DNA of 64,000 nucleotides from Typha latifolia (Eukaryota > Streptophyta > Magnoliopsida > Poales > Typhaceae): positions 6,140,501 to 6,204,500 of the forward strand of contig CM034104.1 in assembly GCA_019914945.1 (NCBI GenBank). Direction: 5' to 3'. A program made the translations under genes and the position numbers. Positions 16,701 to 28,018 of the stretch are shown here, piece by piece (positions within the stretch are counted from its first letter, which is position 1; each line of letters starts with the position of its first letter). The notes beneath the pieces are model-generated. The model was given only the letters and a program-made list of their open reading frames with translations. It had not been told where the DNA came from and did not search any database.

Positions 16701-19700
16701 AAATAATGTTATCCATTGATAACTGAAGTAATCCATTATTAAATAACAGAATCAGTTTTTGTTCACTGTTTTGATCAAAATTTTCTCATACGAACTCCTA
16801 TTGGTATTATTTTATATACATGAAAAAACTTATTCAGTCATCTATAACTATATCTCCCATAAGTATTTTCAAATTCGACCATTTCGGGGCCTTAACATTC
16901 ATGAGACGATGTTAGCTTAAAAGAATAATGTAATCCATTAAGAAAAAATGGAATTCACTAAACACTGACATAATCCTTTACTAAATAATAGAATCAACTT
17001 TTGTTCACTATTATGCTCATATTTTTTTTATATGAACTCTGATTAGTATTATTTTATATTTTGGAAAGCTTATCAGCCTTCTATAACTTTATCTCTCACG
17101 AATGTTTGAAAATTATTCAAGTATCTGATACTTCATGTTATGTATGGATCTTCAAGTTCAACTTAATCCATGACTAAACAATGTTTTCTATTAATGACAT
17201 TTCTTGCTACCAAATAATGTAATCCGCTACTTTTGAGTGTTTTCTTTATATCTATCTCATACGAACTCCGATTATTATTTTGAATGCATTCACAATTTTT
17301 TTCAATCCATTACAACTTAATTTCTTATAAGTATCTTCTAATTAGATGGAATATGCTGCGAAGACGTGATACGTTGATATTTAACATAATTCATTAATAA
17401 ATAACGGAATCCGCTACTCTTTAGTGTATTTGTCATAACTTTTTCATATTAACTCAATTGCTATCATTTTGGTCTAATTAACTCGACTTGTTATCATTTT
17501 CCAGTAAATTATTAGCCCCTGAAATGATCAAATTTGAAAATACTTATATAAGATAAGTTGTAGAGGACTGAATAATATTTTCAATACATATAATATAATA
17601 TCGATCGGAGTTCATATAAAAAATATAGGAGCAAAACAGTGAACAAAACTGATTCCGTTTATTTAGTGATGAATTATGTCAGTTATCAATGGATTCTATT
17701 ATTTGTCAGCATATCAAGCCGTCATCTTCAAATGAATTTTAAGTCTTTGAAATGGGCGAATTTAAAAATAGTCTGAGAGATGAAATTTTAGAGGACTGAA
17801 TAAGCTTTCAAGTGCATATAAAATAATATCGATCGAAGTTTATATGAGAAAAATATAAGCAAAATAGTGAATAAAAATTGATTCCATTATTTAGTAATGG
17901 ATCACATTAGTTATCAATGGATTCTATTATTTTTTTAAGCTATAATCTTTTAATGGAATTTAAGCTCCTAAAATGGTTGAATTTGAAGATACTCGTGAGA
18001 GATGAACTTATAGAAAATTGAATTTCAACACATAAAATAATATTGATCAGAGTTCATATGAGAAAAATATAAGCAAAATATGAACAAAAGTTTATTACGT
18101 TATTTAGTAACTGATTACATCAGTTATCAATGGATTCCCTTATTTCTTAACGGATTATGTTAATTTTTTAAGCTATCATCTTCTAATAAATATTTATCTC
18201 CCGAAATGGTCAAATTTGAAAATATTCGTGAGAGGTGAAGTTGTAGATGATTGAATAAGCTTTCCAACGCATATATAATAATACCGATCGGAGTTCTTAC
18301 AAGAAAATTATGAGTTAAATATGAACAAAAGTTGATTTTGTTATTTAGTAACAGATTACTTCGGTTATCAATGGATTACGTTTTTTTTTTCAAGTTGTTA
18401 TCTTCTAATAAATTTTTACTCGATTTCATTATTTAGTAACGGATTACTTCGGTTATCAATGGATTTTTTGTTATTTTTTCTCAAGTTGTTATCTTCGAAT
18501 AAATTTTTAGCCCCTGAAATGGTTGAATTTAAGACACTCGTGAGAGATGAGCTTGTTGAGGATTGAATAAACTTTTTAATGCACCTAAAATAATACAGAT
18601 CGAAGTTTATATATCGTAATCTATATATCGTAATCTATTGTTATAAAAGAATATATACGTTCAGTAATAGTTTTAGGTAAATATTTGAGTCAAGGTTTCG
18701 GAATTCGGTATTGGGATCGGCCATCCGAAAAAACAATATATATCGTGTTTTGATTCATTGTTGCGGCTTGTATTAATGTATCTGTAATTTATTGAGACAT
18801 TGTGTTGTATTCTGTTTTAAGATAAATCTTATCCTCTTAATAATTTTAATCTTATTGTTTTTATAAATTTATCTAATGGAGGGATATTATCTCTAGCACT
18901 ACTAATTCCGGTACAGTCAACCTAAGATATATATAGTAAATATTTGTTAAGTGAGCCCTATAACGGGGAAATGTTGACAATGTTTAGAAGTGTAGTTTCC
19001 TGCGATACTCTTGCGGGTGCCTATAGCCAAATAAAGGTAAAGTGGGACCATTCTTGGGTAATATTTATGAGGGTGGGGGACAATTGTCCTCTCTTGACTA
19101 CCCTCCCTCCATCATTGGATGAATCCTAACCTATGGTTTACCCTTTCCAAAGTACTACAAGATATATTCGGTGTTTGACTAGCAGTCAGACTAATAACTC
19201 CTCATACAGTAACAGAAAGTAAAGCTCCTTTAGGTGAGGAATCATGGGATGAGATGTATATCTTTGATTTGCCTCTGGATCCTTTTTATAGAGGTGAGGA
19301 ACAGCTACAATTCATACTAAGATGATCCACTAAAGCAAATTTGATTGTGTTTTTGAACTTTCATTTACTATTCTGCACGATCAGTTCGAATCGATGTGAA
19401 TGTGATTCACATCGAACTTATATTCATTATATGTTTCGACATAGAATTTGTTTCACGGTTCGAACCAATTAGGAATAGTTCAAACCATTTTCTATAGAAT
19501 TGCTGAATTTGACGTCCATTTTTTTATTTCTCGCACGTACACTGTTACGATTCGAAATCATAATCATGACCGGCCATGTACCTCAATACGCTTGAGATAT
19601 ACGAAGCCTTAATTAATATTTTCTAAGTTCAAAATGCCAATAATTAATCTAAAAATCTGACTTTGATAAAATTTCATCCAATAATAATGGAATAAACAAT

Positions 19701-20496
19701 GTCATCACTAATGTGTTTCTAAGCAATTTGAATTAACAGAAAGTCTAAAAACATAAAGACCAAAAGAACTAAAAGGTAAAGGAAAATGTAGATCCTAAGT
19801 GGAGGTGGTGTTCCGGTGTATCTCGCTAAGTTGCAATGCTGATCAATATCTGAAATATTAAAAATGGAAATTCTATGAGCTAACAACTATAGGTTAGTAA
19901 GTGAAATCCACTCAAAAACCATATAAATTTGAACCTATTAACATAACTTGAACTAAATTCAAATTCAATAATTTCACTAAGCATGCATATAGTAACAATA
20001 ATAATGACCTCATCCCATGGCCGGAGCTGATTTGAGCCACGAGGGCGAGGGCAACCATGGCATGAGGCCAACAATGTGAAGCTCTTGATCACAAGCGATA
20101 GTGACCTAAAGCTGCCGGTCGGCCATTTTTGTTGAAGAAGCTGCGAGCATCAAATTTAGGTTTTTCTTTAAGCCATTAAACTTAAATTAATTTTGAGGGG
20201 TTGGGGAGGGTTGACTTGCGAGTCGCACAGTGGTCTCCAATTGCTCTGGCAATGCTCTGGTCCAATCCCACGTCGTGACTCCAATGGTAAAGAAAGAAGA
20301 AGAAGAAGAAGAGAGAGGGAAAAAAGGAGGCTGAGGTAAATGAGAGAGGATTTAAGGTTTAATTTTTAGAGAAAAATCCAATCTAAGTTAGATTTGGTTT
20401 CGACTGAAATACTCGTGGTTGCCTCGTCGTGTGCCGGTGAGGGAAAAGGCACCGCACATGCAATGCACGTGCGCTCTAAGAGATTTTTTTTTCAAT

Positions 20497-20528
<32 letters not shown>

Positions 20529-23500
20529 TTTTATTTTCAGATCTTACATACAGGTTTTTCACAAGTAGTGTGACTTGATCATACATAAAATTTTAGATTA
20601 TACATCGTATTTTATAGTTTTTTATGTTCACGAGTTTGTCACAAAATATTGTAATAACACTTTTTCTCTTGAGAAAAGGTATTGAACAAGTTTGAAATTT
20701 GAAATTGAGAAAATGGTAAAAATCAAGAACATCATATTACTGATTTCTTTAAAAGAAGAGAAGAAAAAGAAAACCTGATGTATTTGGTTTGGCTCAAGCA
20801 GCTATTTCATGAAATTTATCTCCTGAAAAAAGGTATTGAACCATAAGGCAGTCATTAAGTAATACGAAATTCATCTATCTATAGTCTTCTAGAGGAAGTT
20901 CATGTAAATTATAATAAGGGTACTACTTGACTAGGTTGTAATTTTGTCCAAAATAAAGCTTAGGGCTTTAGTGAACTATTACACATCCTCATAACTCTTC
21001 TCTAAAAAGTAGATATCAAGAGAAAAACTTACTCATTCTTGAAGATACTCTTCTATTGTAAAGCAATACTATCGTTTTAGTTGACCTATCTCTTACTCAG
21101 AAAATCTCCACCATTTTGTGGCATCTCAAACTTGTTTAAGTTTTTGATCTTGGGGATATCTTGATTATTTTATGCATCGCTAAATTAAGGATGGTCGTGC
21201 CGACCACCAACAGGCATGGCACAACTCGGCACGTGCCGTAAGAGAGGGAGATAAAAGATAAAAGAAACTACTCACCTTCGCCTTTTTCCTAGTGCGTAGC
21301 TGATGTCGTTGTCGCCACTCGCCTCTTGTTTGGAGCGACAAGGATAGTGGCGGCGGTGAGGTCGACGGTGAGCGACGAAGCTGCTAGGAGAAGTGCCGTG
21401 CGGCACTCCTCGTGCCACGTGCCGGTTGGCACAGCTATTGTTGCTCTAAATAACTAAGCAAATGTTTTTCGATGGACTATTCTTAACCTTCTATAATGCT
21501 CTCTGACACCGGTGCCAAGCCTAAGCCATGCATAGAGTGCATTACCAACATTTGTATGCATGAACTATCTTTTAATTTTGACTATTTGACTTTGTATCAT
21601 TATGATGATAGATAGATGGATGAGATCACAAGAGTATTATTATAGTATCTATTAGTTGTTGGGAATTTAAAGAGAGAGGTGATGGGATAAGTAAACCCCA
21701 CTTATAACCGTTATTGTCTTTTTGATCTATCTTATGTTCTGGAAATCTAACTTGCTAACCTTTGACATAAGTAACAAGCAGATTGTCCGTAGTTGAAGCA
21801 CTTATTAGTCAAGAATTGATTGTTAAACAAATTAAAAAAAAATACTAATGACTTGTACTATTATTATTGGATGGATTAGTAATTAGTAGCCAATAGTAGG
21901 CTACCAAGTATCCTAACTGGAAATGTCCTACATTCAGGATTGCAGAGCTACAGTGATGAGCAGGCCTATCTCTCTACATGTGGCCTTTGCTTGGTCACAT
22001 GTGGTGCTGTCAAGTTACAATATTATGTCACTTGACAGAGATAGTGCTCTCATAAACTGATTTTCTACTAGCTCGGCTACACCAATATTATAATGCTTGG
22101 GTCATAGGTAGTGCATTCCAACATCAGTATTATATTGCCATCACGTACAAAACCTTGCCAAGAGGCAAATCCTTTCTTTATTAGAATTCTGTCTCCTTTA
22201 CAATGGTGTGACAACTTCACCTGCCATCGATCCTAGCCATCAATGCAATCTGCCATCGAGTGAGAGAAAAGGGAGTAGAAAGGAACTAGGGCACAAGAAA
22301 CAGAGAGGAAAGGAAGCCATTGGTTCCAACATAACCCAGTAAACAGGTAATGGGACCACTTTTACATTATTGACCTGAACCTCACCTGTTTTACTAATAA
22401 ACCTTGAAACTTTTGTATCCCTCATCTGTATCCCAATGTATTAAGCTGTAATGCTGTATCCTCATAGTATGTAGTAATTAATCTATATTTTTCTTGATTT
22501 AGATACTTGATAGTCATTTGATATGTACCAAATGCATATCTAAGTCATATACTTATCCGATATGTATTGGATATGTGTACAGGTGGGTAAATGCCATATC
22601 AGTATTTCATTGTATGTCCTATGCATGAACTAAGGTCTATAAATGTATCACTCTCATGAATGGAAGATCTTTATCTTTGAGGATTTCTTGATTTGCACTT
22701 ATTCTCTTGGTTGATTCCATGTGAAGAACAATGTGCTCGTCTCCAATGTGTTAGATTTTGTGGAGAGGTAGGTGTTATTTGTACTATCCTCTCTATTCTC
22801 CAAAATTATCTACTGTCAATTGGTATCAGAGCTTAGGTTTTTCATTGCTAGATTGTGACGATGCGATCCAAACCAAGGTTCTGAAAGTCAGTATTGAGAT
22901 CGAGATTGGGATCGGCTGTCTAAAAAAATGATACGTATCAGCTCCCCATATCGGATCAGATTATTTTTTTAATAAAATAAAATTCTAAATATTATTTAAA
23001 AATATTGATAAATTTTTAAAAATTTAAAAAAAATTATAAAAAAGTAATAATTACTCATATATATAAAGCCTAAAAATCTCTCTTCATTTCTTCTTCCTAA
23101 TCCCTCTTACTATTGATCTGTTGTATCTCTCACTCTCTCTCTTTCTACTCTCTCTCTCCTAGTTGCAGTAGGTCTCTCTTTCTCCATCACTCTCTTTTTC
23201 TCTTTCTCTTTCTCTTTCTCTCTCTTTCTGCAGCAAGTCTGCTGCAACGACGGGCCTAACAAGCAGCTGCTATAGCCGCTCATAGTAAGACAATTGCAGC
23301 TGCAATTTCTGGTGGGTTTGGCTGTATCGGATTGGATTTTTTTTAATTAAATAAAATTTTAAATATTATTTAAATACTAATAAATTTTAAAGTTTAGAAA
23401 AATTATAAGAAAATAATAAAATAATAATTACTCACATATAAACCCAAAAAATCTCTCTTCATTTCTTCTTACCCTATCCCTCTTACTGTCGATCTATTGT

Positions 23501-26500
23501 ATCCCTTTCTTTCTTTTCCTGCACTCTCTCTTCCTGCTGCAGCAGGCCTCTCTTTCTCCCTCACTCTCACTCTCTCTTTCTCTTTCTCTCTCTCTCTTCT
23601 TGCAACAAGTCTACTATAACAGCGAGCCTGATAGGCAGCTGCTGTTGCCGCCCGCAGCAGGGCAGCTGTAGTTTCAGGTGGGATTGGCTGTATCGTCTGA
23701 TTCCGACCCAAAATGGATCGGGTATTGGCCAATACGGTCGGTTGGTTTCAGCTCGAATCGAGATCGGCTAAAACTAGGATCCATGGTCCAAACATAGAAA
23801 AGGCTCTGCCTTTAGTGCCTTATGATTGCAACTTTGGAATATTGAAGCAGATGACTAAGGAGGCAAGTGTGTAAACTTCAAGAGCAACTTTCTCTTGATC
23901 AGTAAGAAGCTTTGGAACATGATGATTCGCGTCGTGATTTGAGCATGAAAGTTATAGCCACAATGATAGATTAACCCCTTCCATTCTGCTCGAAGGTGTG
24001 TATCTAGTAAAGAGGCTTCTACACATTGCTATCTTTAGAGGGACTCCTAGATCCATTGAGATCTTAACATCAAGGTGATAATCTTGAGTTTGAAGGAAGA
24101 ATACAACCATATGAATTCATAAATTGGCTTCATGTCATGGAGTGAGTCTTTAAGTACTAACACTGTTGAAGCACTGGAAGGTGAAGATCATTGCCATCAA
24201 ACTAGAAAATTGCTTCTATTTGGGGGGAGCAACTCAGACTTCAATGAAATCATGATGGCAAATTTAAATTGCTACTTGGGAAAAGATGAAGAAAGAGCTC
24301 AAGAAGACATTCTTACTATAGAGTATAGATAAACTATCTACAAGACTCATTTTACAAATTTTTGTTGGTTCATATAAGAGCATCACTCTGTGGCAGAATC
24401 AATGTTTTAAAGGATTGTAGGCCGTAGACTATAGTGCCTAAGCGATACAATATGTGAGTGTAGGTAAGCGCGTAGAAATCAAGACAATTAAAAAATAAAC
24501 AAATAAAAGACATAATTGTTAGAGAAGAAGTTAAAATAGATACGTACACTCTGGACAATGTATTATGCATTCTTATAAAGAACTATAGTTAGCTATTAGA
24601 ATCCACTAATTTATCAACATGTATAATAATTTAAATTTTCAGTTGCAATCTGCATACTAAAATATGATATGAGATCTAACAAGGTCAACTAGGCGGGACC
24701 TATGCAGAGCCTAATTCTACTCTATCTGAGGCTGGAGCCTACACGTTAAGGCGGAAGTTTTTTTAAAACATTGACCGGAATACATTGAGGAGTTTGATGA
24801 TCTTATGATGCGGTGTGGCATCTCCGAATCCAAGGAGCAAACTGTAGCTTGCTGTATAAGCAGGTTGCGACAGACATCTTTGACATTGTAGATCTCCAAT
24901 CATATTGGACCTACAATGATTTGTATAAACTTGCAGTCAAGTTAGTTTGGCAAATCAAAGCGAAGGAGAGAATTTGGTCAATGAGTGTGAGTGCTTCTCG
25001 GTTCTTAGGCTGTGAGAATACTTCTAAAAGTTCTAACTAGGGGAGTATTTCTTAACCTTCTAAAGCATTATTTCCCAAGCCTTCTTCTAAGCAAGATGTT
25101 GCAACTTCACTGATGCGTCCGAGTTCATCCAACATCAACCCTCCGCAATGCTTTAAATGCCAAGGGTTTGGACATCCCACCTCCGAATATCTGAATAGGA
25201 TAGTTGTTACTCTCTTGGAAGAGGTGCTTAAAGAAGAAGAATATGAAGAAAACCTACCAACATATGATGAAGAAGAGGAGAAGAATATGTCACCTAAGAT
25301 GATGACAATAAAGCTCTTGTTATCCGTCTAGCCTTAAATACCTCTATTGTTGAAGACAATTGGCTTCGAAACAACATCTTTAACATTTGGTGCATCTCTA
25401 TCTATAATATTATCATTGATAGTGGAGGTTATGATAATACTCTCTTCTACCATGGTCAATAAGCTAGTATTCAAAATTGAGAAGCATTATAGTTTTACAA
25501 GTTTTAATGGCACAAAAGGGGAAATGGGGTAAAAGTTACTAAAAGATGTTTGGTTCAATTTTCTATTGGCAAAACATATCATGATGAAGTATAACATGAT
25601 GTCATCCCGATGGATACATGCCATATAGTATTTGGACGTCCTTAGCAATATGATAGAAAGGTGGTCTATGGTGGGTTCAAAATATATATATATTTCTTTC
25701 ATAAAAGATGGAATCAAAGTCTCTTTGAGCCCTTCCAAACCAGCATTTGTAAACCTTCCAAAGAAGAGGATGCTAGTTTGCTCCTTAAATCTTTGTTTAT
25801 CAAAGAACTTGAAGATTCAAAGGAGGATAATACTTCAGTTCTAATTGGAGGCTAATAAAGTGATCTGAGCTTCCATCTATTTTATTACCTCGTCTTCAAG
25901 AATTTCATGATGTATTATGGAGGAGATTCCACCAGGCCTTCAACTAATGTGGGGCATCCAAGATTACATTATTCTTTTGTCCGACGGTACCCTTCCCAGC
26001 AAGACAATGTATTGAATAAGCTTGAAGGAGAATGAAGAGATCCAACACTAAGTCAACTAGCCTATCCGAAAGGGCTTAGTGGGGGAATGCATGAGCCATG
26101 TGTGGTTTCAACCCTTTTTGTTCCAAAGAAAGATGGCTCATGGCAGGTTTGTGAAAGGAGCTACATCTTGTTGTACAATATCTTCAATGCAAGGATACTA
26201 TGCCAGGAAGGCGATGATCACTCTTTTTAACTTAACATTGCACTGGATATAGTACACAGGATGAAGATTGGCATAAGATGATTGCGACTGTAGTTGTACA
26301 CAAAAGTTACTCTTGGGTTTTCCTTTTTCACTGGATATGGGAGAGTTGACAAGGTGTACAGGAGTTTTGAGCTTAGGCTTTGAGCCAAGTTTCTCTTGGG
26401 TCTACGAGTAGGTTTTATCTGGTATGGATTTTCTTTATATGGATTTCCTTTTCTCGGAGTGAAAGAATTATTGATACATCATACATGCTTGGTGGACCGA

Positions 26501-27770
26501 GGCTATTATGTCAAACCAAACAAATCTTGGGTTTCTCTTTTGGTTTAGTTTATGTAATGCTCTTCTTATTCCGTCTCAGGTCGCTTCCATAGACACAACA
26601 TATTGTAACTGTGAAGAATCTTCAGTATTGGTCTTTGTTTTGTGGTCTATGCTTGTTCACTAACATCAGCAGAACCTCATCTGAACTAGATTATCCTGAT
26701 GAAATATTAAGAACCAACAGCTGCATGTCATGAACAGATATCCTAGTTATGCATTATTCTGTACTTTGACAATTCACTGTTTCTCAAAGAAAGTATTCAC
26801 CCTCACAGACCCCAATCTTTTCATCTATCATTTCTCAGATGTCCTTTGGATTGAATGATTTATTTCTGGAAATGCTAAGAAAGACAAATTTGTCTATCAT
26901 TATAAGAATCTGCATTAGGAAACAAATAGGAATATTAATTGTACAGTCTTCAGTTTTGGGTCTTCTGCTGAAACTCATTCTTATATGAATTTTCTTTTCT
27001 TTTCTTCTCTCTCTATTTATTTATTTTTTGTCCATTTATTCTTCTAATTCTTTAGATTTTCTCTTTTTGATTGTAGATCTTCAAGAAATTTTTTTCTGGT
27101 TTCTTAAACTTTCTACTTGAAATTTATTCTGGTGAAGAAAAGTCTATGTTGATGCTTAGATACTGTCATACAAACACTTGGGAGAGCAGAACCTCCAGGC
27201 TACCTGTTTTTTAAAAGGAGGCCTTCATAAGCTGTTCTTTTTGCAGATACAAGCACCCAGCTTCTTCAAGGTATAAATAGCTACAGAGCTTCTCTCAACC
27301 TCTCATCACTAACAGAGAACCAAAATGCGGCCTGCTTAGCAGAGCAGTTGGCCAAACAATTCAAAGGCAATGCCTGCAGCAACAGTACTGGATCGGATAC
27401 TGTTCCTGGTACTGAGCAGCAGTTCCCCAACTATCCAGACTTCCTGAACAGCTGCCATCTCAATGCGACAGTCACTCAAGATGCTGCAGTGATGCCGGCT
27501 TGTATACCAGGACTTGTTCCGGATCTTGTCCTCTCCAACTTCACAAAGTCTCAATACAACCAGAACCTGAATGGTAGTCAGTTTGTAGGAGTTGGGATCG
27601 CTGATGAAGGCAACTGGGTAGTGGTAGTTCTCAGCACTAATACGCCAAGTGGAAACTTCGCTCCGGCTTCAGATTCTAGTTGGGCTGTTTCTATTTCTCC
27701 GTGCTGCCAGTTGATGCTTTTGTTTCTTGGTTTGATAAGTTTGCTAATTAGCAGTGCTTTATCCAGTTAG
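13705..27770 (+). CDS. GPI-anchored protein, At3g06035/At5g19250-like
   Basis: Two exons: 13705-13774 and 27247-27770. The joint completes a GAT codon (G from exon 1, AT from exon 2), and both borders are GT/AG. The protein is 197 residues long: a signal peptide (about 1-21, hydrophobic SLFSLFLLAFLL), an extracellular part with LLQGINSYRASLNLSSLTEN, CLAEQLAKQFK, TVPGTEQQFPNYPDFL, LVLSNFTKSQYNQNLN and NWVVVVL, and a hydrophobic C-terminal tail (LMLLFLGLISLLISSAL) typical of a GPI signal. Five N-glycosylation sequons are visible. This matches the small plant family annotated as uncharacterised GPI-anchored proteins; the molecular role is unknown. An in-frame ATG at 13588 would add 39 residues before the signal peptide, so I prefer 13705. 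The 13,472-bp intron is filled with mobile elements; EST or RNA-seq support would be needed to show it is spliced. Confidence 0.85.
13775..16140. other. first part of the GPI-gene intron
   Basis: No coding sequence is seen. It includes the dispersed repeat at about 14850-15010 related to 8175-8350, and mixed AT-rich sequence. Confidence 0.5.
16141..16503. mobile_element. Mutator-like MITE with long terminal inverted repeats
   Basis: It starts GGGTTAAATATATTTTACTC and ends in a close reverse complement (GGGATAAAATACATTTAACCC). The pairing continues for about 75 bp, to AAAAAGTCTCAAAC at the left and GTTTGAGACTTTTT at the right. Flanking 9-mers ATTTTTTTA and ATTTTTTTT match at 8 of 9 positions. 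No ORF is inside. A 9-bp duplication and long TIRs fit the Mutator superfamily. Confidence 0.75.
16540..18620. repeat. inverted array of about 225-bp repeats
   Basis: From about 17500 to 18620 there are at least five forward units starting GAAATGGTCAAATTTGAAAA (17521, 17749, 17970, 18203, 18516; spacing 228, 221, 233 and 313). From about 16540 to 17500 four units lie in reverse complement. Each unit contains GTTGTAGAGGATTGAATAAG, TTTCCAACGCATATAAAATA, ATCGGAGTTCATATGAGAAA and ATTTAGTAACGGATTAC elements. The last unit is longer because a stretch around TTTAGTAACGGATTACTTCG is doubled (18340-18470). The whole array is intronic in the GPI-anchored protein gene. Confidence 0.75.
19391..19415. repeat. 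short perfect hairpin
   Basis: The 11-bp arm TCGATGTGAAT, the loop GTG and the arm ATTCACATCGA pair perfectly. Confidence 0.8.
20498..20523. repeat. (TTA)n microsatellite
   Basis: A pure trinucleotide run. Confidence 0.95.
21192..21441. mobile_element. small GC-rich inverted-repeat element
   Basis: The left end GGCACAACTCGGCACGTGCC and the right end CGTGCCACGTGCCGGTTGGC are imperfect reverse complements. They enclose a GC-rich core inside AT-rich intron sequence. No target duplication was identified. Confidence 0.45.
22450..22818 (+). mobile_element. 3' part of a 5' LTR (gypsy relic)
   Basis: This sequence ends CTACTGTCA two bases before a primer-binding site. It contains a TATA-like TCTATAAATGTAT at about 22638. 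The LTR start cannot be fixed because no second LTR copy is seen in the window. Confidence 0.5.
22821..22832 (+). other. primer-binding site (initiator tRNA-Met type)
   Basis: TGGTATCAGAGC is the standard plant iMet PBS, two bases after the presumed LTR end. Confidence 0.8.
22874..23784. mobile_element. non-autonomous element nested in the gypsy relic
   Basis: It is flanked by 9-mers GATCCAAAC and GGTCCAAAC (8 of 9 match). The ends are only weakly inverted (AAGGTTCTGAAA against TGGATCCTAGTTTTAG), and both ends carry GAGATCGAGATTGGGATCGG-like sequence. The interior is a tandem duplication described separately. Confidence 0.55.
22971..23696. repeat. tandem duplication of about 365 bp
   Basis: Copy 1 is about 22971-23327 and copy 2 about 23338-23696. 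Each runs from a TAAATATTATTTAAA AT-rich start through ATCTCTCTTCATTTCTTCTT and a (CT)n tract to AGCAGCTGCTRTWGCCGC and GGCTGTATCG. The copies differ at many sites, so the duplication is not recent. Confidence 0.75.
23794..26270 (+). pseudogene. degenerate Ty3/gypsy gag-protease-RT start
   Basis: Broken frames give, in order, gag pieces (LEFEGRIQPYEFINWLHVME at about 24090; YLQDSFYKFLL; EYIEEFDDLMMRCGI at about 24783), a damaged zinc knuckle at about 25151 (CFKCQGFGHPTSEY, last Cys replaced by Tyr), a protease region (IVIDSGG at about 25418, more usually DGGS/DSGA), the FIKDGIKVSLSPSKP stretch, and the beginning of reverse transcriptase (EENEEI at about 26028, an IRKG-like stretch, VPKKDGSW in another frame). 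The RT core, RNase H and integrase are missing. It lies in the sense direction inside the GPI-gene intron and starts after the PBS at 22821. Confidence 0.75.
24400..24775. mobile_element. MITE inserted in the gypsy gag relic
   Basis: The gag reading HHSVAE is interrupted after GTGGCAGAAT and resumes at GGAATACATTGAGGAG (EYIEE). The inserted piece starts CAATGTTTTAAAGG and ends TTTTTTAAAACATTGAC, a terminal inverted repeat of about 12 bp. CAGAAT and CGGAAT at the borders may be a decayed target duplication. Confidence 0.65.
26271..27246. other. last part of the GPI-gene intron
   Basis: No recognisable element. It ends with a pyrimidine-rich stretch and TTTTTGCAG at the acceptor. Confidence 0.5.
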
Positions 27771-28012
27771 CGTATCTTTACATCATTCTTTTGGGCATTG
27801 CCACAATTAGAAACTAGTTTCTGCCAAAATATGATTTATGATGTATCGGTGTTCAGACTTTGTCAGCATTTCTCGTTAGTTTGTATTACTACATAATTTC
27901 TCTTTATCACAGCCTCCTTCACAAACGATGCCTTTGGTTTTTGTCTGAATTAAGTTCACTCTGTACCTTGACTTGGTTCAGAAATCCTATGCTGTCTTGA
28001 ATTGCTCTTTTG

Positions 28013-28018
28013 AATAAA
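28013..28018 (+). terminator. candidate polyadenylation signal of the GPI-anchored protein gene
   Basis: AATAAA lies 243 bp after the stop codon, followed by T-rich sequence. It is the only canonical signal noticed in the 3' region. Confidence 0.5.

Larger units (their letters stand above)
18621..21191. other. GPI-gene intron, unassigned
   Basis: No coding sequence recognised. It includes a hairpin at 19391, a GC-richer patch at about 20010-20480 with a (GAA)n run near 20292, and a (TTA)n tract at 20498. Confidence 0.45.

Noticed and set aside
16540..18620. CRISPR-like array
   Set aside because: Units are about 225 bp, diverged and inverted, in a plant nuclear setting; there are no short identical repeats with unique spacers.
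25113..25331. Small zinc-finger protein gene
   Set aside because: The CCHC motif lies in frame order with gag and protease remnants; it is the damaged zinc knuckle of the gypsy relic.
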